Assembly: GCF_000746825.1 (NCBI RefSeq)
Contig: NZ_JQIV01000006.1
Coordinates: 496,001-560,000, forward strand
Length of the DNA: 64,000 bases
Source of the DNA: Carnobacterium inhibens subsp. inhibens DSM 13024
GTDB taxonomy: Bacteria; Bacillota; Bacilli; Lactobacillales; Carnobacteriaceae
Direction: 5' to 3'
A program made the position numbers and the translations under genes. The notes under the pieces were generated by a model, which was not told the DNA's origin, did no database searches, and saw nothing but the letters and a program-made list of their open reading frames with translations. This document shows, in pieces, positions 62,298-64,000 of this stretch (the stretch's first letter is position 1; every line of letters begins with the position of its first letter).

Positions 62298-64000
62298 TGC
62301 AAAAAACAATGCCGACCTTTATCAAAAAACAATGGCCCTTATTGTTATCTTTTTTTGTCCCCTTTATAATCATGTCGATTATTTATATTTTTCAAGGTGT
62401 CTACCCTTTCGGAAATGATTCCTTGCTAACGGTCGACTTAGGACAACAATACATTGATTTTTATTCCTATTATAGACAAACCTTTTTTGAAGATCCTAGC
62501 ACTTTCTTCTATTCATTTTCTAAAGCTATAGGCGGAGATATGGTAGGTTTATGGGCTTATTATCTCACTAGTCCATTTAATTTACTGTTTTTACTATTTC
62601 CACATACTCAAATCACATTAGCAGTCACCTGCATCACTTTATTAAAAATTAGTCTTTCGGGGCTAAGCTTTGGTTATCTATTAAAAAAAGCATTTAATGG
62701 TACAGGTTTTATCTTAGCAGCTTTTTCGATCAGCTATGCTTTGATGGGCTATACTATCGTCAATCAATTAAACATCATGTGGTTAGACGGTCTGATTTTT
62801 CTTCCGCTTATTGTATTAGGACTGGAACGCTTAGTCGATAAAAAGAAAGGCTTACTTTATTCTATTTTTCTCGGTATCATGTTGTTCGCAAATTATTATA
62901 TTGCTTATATGATTTGTTTGTTTTTAATTTGTTATTTTATTTTTCGCTTAGTGAGCGTTTCTTATCCAAAAGAGACTAAATGGAAAACTAAATTAAAAGA
63001 AAGTTTTATTACAGTTGGCTTATTCATCTGGCATTCTTTATTAGGAGCTGGACTAGCTGGAATTTTATTGCTTCCAACTTTTCATTCACTTATGGAAAGC
63101 AAAGCTAGTTATACAAAATTTGAATTTGATTGGGAATTAGCTTATCCCTTTCCAGAGATGCTGTCAAAACTATTTATTGGTGCTTTTAATTTTGATCAAA
63201 TGCCTTCTGGTTACCCCAATCTATTTATTGGAAGTTTAGCATTAGTATCTTTCTTCTGTTACTTCTTTAACCGTTCTTTTTCCAAACGAGAACGGATAAC
63301 AGCCTTAGCCGTAATGGTGTTTTTTGTAGTTTCGATGAATTTAGAAGCCTTCAATAAAATATGGCATGCCATGCAGTACCCTATTTGGTATCCTTACCGT
63401 TTTTCTTTTGTTGTTTGTTTCTTCATGTTGCTAACTGGTTTTCGTAACTTTATGCATTATGAAGGCATGCGGCCAATCAGTACGTTTGTTAGTATGGTTG
63501 TCACAGTCTCGATTGGCTTTTATGTCTATAATGCAGAATTCGATTTTATCTATACGGAACAAGTCATTTTATCGGTGCTTTTCACTTTTATTATTACCTT
63601 TTTATTGATTATCAAGCCGCAAAAATATACGTGGATACCAATAGCTTTCTTTATTTTGACTACAGTAGAAATGGGCTTAAATGCTCAAATTGACTTATCC
63701 CGTTTAAGTTATGTCGATCAAGATAATTTTACACTTTACCAAACAGGATTAGATACAGATATTGACGCAATCCAGGATATGGATGACCAATTTTATCGTA
63801 TTGAAAAAAACTATTTACGAACAAAGAATGATAGTTTCCAAGCTAATTATCCAGGAGTCACTCATTTTAGTTCAACTTTCGAACGAACGATACCTGCATT
63901 ATTTGGCAGTCTTGGATTTCCAGTAGGCGATGGATTCTTGGCTTACTCTAATGGGACATTAGTAACGGATGCACTATTTTCGATTCGTTATTATATAAGT
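62298..64000 (+). CDS. YfhO-family multi-pass membrane protein (3' end outside window)
   Basis: Starts at ATG 62298 with GGAG 9 bases upstream and stays open for 567 codons to the window edge. It begins MQKTMPTFIKKQWPLLLSFF and contains YPFGNDSLLTVDLGQQYIDF and NQLNIMWLDGLIFLPLIVLGLERL, hallmarks of YfhO proteins, GT-C-like membrane enzymes with about a dozen helices. In Bacillus and Listeria YfhO glycosylates lipoteichoic or wall teichoic acid (established for the family; substrate here unknown). Divergent from the PBP gene. Confidence 0.9.

Noticed and set aside
1-64000. CRISPR arrays, insertion sequences and prophage
   Set aside because: No regularly spaced repeats, no transposase or integrase frames, and no phage structural genes were seen.

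Overview
This is an AT-rich chromosomal window from a low-GC Gram-positive bacterium. Gene content and order point to the Lactobacillales, and most likely a Carnobacterium-like member of the Carnobacteriaceae. That assignment is an inference; there is no rRNA or marker gene here to settle it. Supporting evidence is the FabT/FabK-type fatty acid cluster, class Ib ribonucleotide reductase nrdHIEF, FruA/GlnPQ transporters, and Bacillus-like synteny blocks (tig-clpX-ysxC-hemA-hemL; miaA-hflX-ynbB-glnR-glnA; rhomboid-yqgQ-glcK). No insertion sequence, prophage, CRISPR array or rRNA was seen. One tRNA (Arg, anticodon TCT) is present.

Layout: 0-4 kb holds the 3' part of a fructose PTS gene and a glutamine-type ABC transporter. 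4.3-12.5 kb holds a small acidic protein, a MazG-like enzyme, hemL-hemA, ysxC, clpX, tig and a TPR-like protein. 13.1-23 kb is a complete type II fatty acid synthesis cluster transcribed leftward (fabT-fabH-acpP-fabK // fabD-fabG-fabF-accB-fabZ-accC-accD-accA). Its promoter is overlapped by FabT palindromes, and a strong hairpin splits the operon between fabK and fabD. 23.2-27.7 kb holds two regulator-type genes, an FMN reductase, a kinase-fold protein, a CBS protein and a CDP-alcohol phosphatidyltransferase. Between the second MarR gene and the FMN reductase lie about 900 bases without a conventional gene. They contain two consecutive, highly folded RNA genes, each with its own promoter elements and terminator; this is the most novel-looking part of the window.

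27.8-31 kb carries two related lipoproteins built from one, and two, copies of the same domain, plus a DUF975 membrane protein. 31-35 kb is nrdHIEF and tRNA-Arg. 36-40 kb holds two full tandem copies of glnR-glnA, followed by ynbB, hflX, miaA and a GDPD gene (40-44.3 kb). 44.4-47.8 kb holds an excisionase-like HTH protein, an SOS-boxed Y-family polymerase, a membrane rhodanese-like protein and a lipoprotein.

48-55.8 kb is an accessory island. It has at least a dozen very small, mostly membrane-embedded proteins of unknown function, a doubly frameshifted pseudogene, a frameshifted acetyltransferase, and an XRE regulator with a C-terminal membrane segment. Three intergenic sites carry 15-bp repeats phased at exactly 21 bp, the geometry expected for LytTR-type response regulators. 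The window ends with glcK-yqgQ-rhomboid, rpmG, an MltG-like fragment, a class B penicillin-binding protein and the start of a YfhO-family membrane protein (56-64 kb).

Most core genes run on the minus strand. Start codons were adjusted where a clear Shine-Dalgarno sequence supported an internal start; these are noted entry by entry.
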